Below are positions 29,574 to 31,086 of a stretch of DNA of 31,086 nucleotides, one piece after another. Numbering within the stretch: the first letter of the stretch is position 1; the number at the start of each line of letters is the position of its first letter. The notes under the pieces were generated by a model, which had not been told where the DNA came from, searched no databases, and worked only from the letters and a program-made list of their open reading frames with translations. Source of the stretch: Natronohydrobacter sp. Its GTDB lineage: Bacteria; Pseudomonadota; Alphaproteobacteria; Rhodobacterales; Rhodobacteraceae. Made by a program: the position numbers and the translations under genes. The stretch is from the NCBI GenBank assembly GCA_007118445.1, contig SKRP01000183.1:1-31086 (forward strand), written 5' to 3'.

Positions 29574-30582
29574 CCTGTTCATTCAGCGCAGGCTTATGGG
29601 CTTTGAGGAAACTGTCACAGGCTTTGCGCCCCGCCTCTTTCAGCGAATGCAGCAGATAGGGCGTCGGCGTCACCTTGCTGGTCACCGAAAGCGTGGTCAT
29701 CAGATCATCATCAGCAACCATATGCACCAGCACATCCTTCATCACGCCGCGCTCCATGGTCCCGTCAGCAATCAGATCCTTCACGAACTGGATCGCGCGC
29801 AATTCCCGCAGGAGCGAGGAATTGAAGCTGATCTCGTTGATGCGGTTCTGAATATCCTGCGGGGTCTGGGGCACATCCTCGCGCCGCATCGGGTTGATAT
29901 TCACGATCACCACATCCGCAGGCAGATGCGGGCGGAACAGCGGATAGAGCGCCGGATTGCCTGTATAGCCGCCATCCCAGAACGCCTCTTTCTCGCCCGT
30001 GCGCGGATCGACAAATTCCACCGCCTGAAACAGCGTCGGCAAACAGGCCGAGGCCATGATCACCTCCCCCGTCACCTCTTCGCCCGAAAACACCCGGATC
30101 TTGCCCGTGCGCACATTGGTCGTGGCGATATGCAACTCGGGGCCGTCCTTGGCGCAGACCTCGCCGAAATTCAGCGAGCGCACGACAGGTTCCAGCGGAT
30201 TGCGATAGAGCGGCCCGTATTGATACGGGCTTGTCACCAGCGCCGCCACATCCATCGGCGAGACCGGCATGAGATTTTCCATCCAGGAATTGATCATCCC
30301 CACCGGCGGCAGCGCCTGCGCGATCCAGCCTGTCAGCCGCAGATCATGCACTGCCCCCACCTGATGCCAGATCCGGTCCAGCAGCACCCGCGCGCCCTGC
30401 TTGCCGCCCTGCGCATAGCCTGCCTTCAATGCCGCCCCGTTCAGCGCGCCCGCCGAGGTGCCCGAGATCGCCGCGATCTCGATATCCGCCTCCTGCAACA
30501 GCCGGTCCAGCACCCCCCAGGTAAAGGCCCCATGCGCGCCCCCGCCCTGCAGGGCCAGATTGATCCGCTTCGTTTCACTCAT
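29542..30582 (-). CDS. Patatin-like phospholipase family protein
   Basis: The 346-residue protein has all parts of a patatin hydrolase: oxyanion loop QGGGAHGAF (12-20), nucleophile elbow GTSAG with Ser43, and the catalytic Asp203 in WDGGYTGNP. The C-terminal part with INPMRREDVPQTPQDIQNRINEISFNSSLL and a long helical tail looks like the DUF3734-type extension seen in housekeeping bacterial patatins. It would cleave phospholipid or acyl esters, perhaps at a membrane or storage granule; the substrate is not known. The in-frame ATG 18 codons upstream overlaps the neighbouring gene; Met at 30582 gives MSETKRINLALQGGG and has GGAG eleven bases ahead. It starts 22 bases after the small nuclease-like gene, so the two share a transcript. 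Confidence 0.93.
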   Translation of the reverse strand: MSETKRINLALQGGGAHGAFTWGVLDRLLQEADIEIAAISGTSAGALNGAALKAGYAQGGKQGARVLLDRIWHQVGAVHDLRLTGWIAQALPPVGMINSWMENLMPVSPMDVAALVTSPYQYGPLYRNPLEPVVRSLNFGEVCAKDGPELHIATTNVRTGKIRVFSGEEVTGEVIMASACLPTLFQAVEFVDPRTGEKEAFWDGGYTGNPALYPLFRPHLPADVVIVNINPMRREDVPQTPQDIQNRINEISFNSSLLRELRAIQFVKDLIADGTMERGVMKDVLVHMVADDDLMTTLSVTSKVTPTPYLLHSLKEAGRKACDSFLKAHKPALNEQATVDLQAMFG

Positions 30583-30604
30583 CTCGATCTCAACTCCAGG
30601 AAGG

Positions 30605-31072
30605 TCATCCAATGGGCTCCGGTCCGAATATCGCATCCGCCATATGCCCGAAACGGTATTGTTCCAGCACCTGCAGCGCCTTGCGTGACAGGTTCAGCCC
30701 GTATTCCGGCGCGCTGGCCCGCCCGTCATAATCGCGATCCACGAACACAGTATCGGGCGTTTCCCAACGACTGGCAGGGATCAGATAATGCTCGGGCGGG
30801 GCATTATCCTGGAACAGCGTGAGCGCCAGCAACAGATTGGGGCGCAGGTGAAACACATCCTTGCGCATGAAGACATAGTTGCGCGCCCGGACTGACTTGA
30901 CCTGAACATCCCAATAGCGCCCATTCGCCCGCCGCAACACGAAATCAATGCCGCGATCATCAATCACCGCAGCATAGACATCGAGCCCGTGAAGCACGAA
31001 TTGCATGGCTGTCAGATGCTCCGCATAGCGCCCCAGTTGCATATGAGACAGCCTGCTCCAGTCCTGTCGCAT
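30605..31072 (-). CDS. Uncharacterised protein with PD-(D/E)XK-like motif pattern
   Basis: I do not recognise the 155-residue protein as a named family. Its first 70 residues carry a restriction-endonuclease-like pattern: GRYAEHLTAMQFVLHG with Glu18 in a helix, then DDRGIDFVLRR with Asp43, then YWDVQVKSVR with Gln57 and Lys59. This is the E...D...(D/E/Q)xK layout of PD-(D/E)XK nucleases of the Holliday-junction resolvase/Mrr/DUF4365 type. The C-terminal half is beta strands and a helix ending FGHMADAIFG. It has an AGGG ribosome binding site five bases before the ATG and is followed by the patatin gene after 22 bases. A nuclease activity is only inferred; the fold may be used for another role. 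Confidence 0.65.
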   Translation of the reverse strand: MRQDWSRLSHMQLGRYAEHLTAMQFVLHGLDVYAAVIDDRGIDFVLRRANGRYWDVQVKSVRARNYVFMRKDVFHLRPNLLLALTLFQDNAPPEHYLIPASRWETPDTVFVDRDYDGRASAPEYGLNLSRKALQVLEQYRFGHMADAIFGPEPIG

Positions 31073-31086
31073 GACATCCCTGTTTC

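Noticed and set aside
29542..31072. A CBASS-like or other phospholipase-based defence system (patatin plus nuclease-like protein)
   Set aside because: No cyclic-nucleotide synthase or other partner is visible, the patatin has a DUF3734-like tail of a housekeeping type, and there are no mobile-element or defence-island signs around it.
1..31086. tRNA genes, insertion sequences, phage genes, integrase sites and CRISPR arrays
   Set aside because: I looked for regularly spaced repeats, transposase or integrase motifs and tRNA-like cloverleaf segments by eye and saw none. A tRNA or repeat search program would be needed to exclude weak cases.

Overview
The window is GC-rich, densely packed bacterial chromosome, most likely from an alphaproteobacterium of the Rhodobacterales (Rhodobacter/Paracoccus/Roseobacter relatives). 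The main reasons are a LexA-type SOS box of the GTTC-N7-GTTC class in front of recA, a small alphaproteobacterial-type SRP RNA, a DUF1127 protein, and a complete one-strand glycogen operon. I see no tRNA, rRNA, insertion sequence, phage gene or CRISPR array. No stretch longer than about 300 bases lacks a gene.

Layout. (1) 1-1370, minus strand: an Ldh2-family dehydrogenase, a SAF-domain small subunit and the first codons of its large subunit. The order matches comC-suyA-suyB of (R)-sulfolactate catabolism. A divergent GntR/HutC regulator (1473-2201) is followed by a small exported protein of unknown function. Their shared 102-bp intergenic region holds overlapping promoters and an AT-rich palindrome. 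(2) 2683-12957, minus strand: a six-gene glycogen operon read GH13 alpha-glucosidase, glgB, glgC, glgA, glgX, pgm. Its last three junctions are 4-base start/stop overlaps. (3) 13183-15770, plus strand: two consecutive, translationally coupled GT30 (Kdo transferase-like) glycosyltransferases. (4) 15829-17665, minus strand: a metallo-beta-lactamase-fold lipoprotein and a TetR-family regulator. (5) 17784-17880, plus strand: the 4.5S/SRP RNA (ffs), convergent with a class I PPK2 polyphosphate kinase. (6) 19065-21273: a YdcZ-type membrane protein diverging from an SDR-like protein, then truA. (7) 21316-25977, minus strand: recA, a MOSC-domain protein, alaS and a DUF1330 protein. recA has two LexA boxes upstream. 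(8) 26243-28838: a DUF1127 protein, a convergent miniature aldehyde-dehydrogenase-like protein that cannot be a complete enzyme, and a pseudouridine catabolism pair psuK-psuG. (9) 28890-31072: a DUF502 membrane protein whose 3' end overlaps a convergent patatin phospholipase, preceded by a small protein with a PD-(D/E)XK-like signature.

How the genes work together. The glycogen operon covers synthesis from glucose-1-phosphate (Pgm, GlgC, GlgA, GlgB) and debranching (GlgX). The alpha-glucosidase could turn released maltooligosaccharides into glucose; no glycogen phosphorylase is present here. ComC/SuyAB would feed the C3-sulfonate sulfolactate into pyruvate plus sulfite. RecA, AlaRS, TruA and SRP RNA are housekeeping.

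Most of the window is ordinary core genome. The stretches that most merit a second look are the tandem GT30 pair, the miniature ALDH overlapping the DUF1127 gene, the sulfolactate-like cluster with its palindromic switch region, and the nuclease-like protein beside the patatin. I found no convincing new defence or mobile system.
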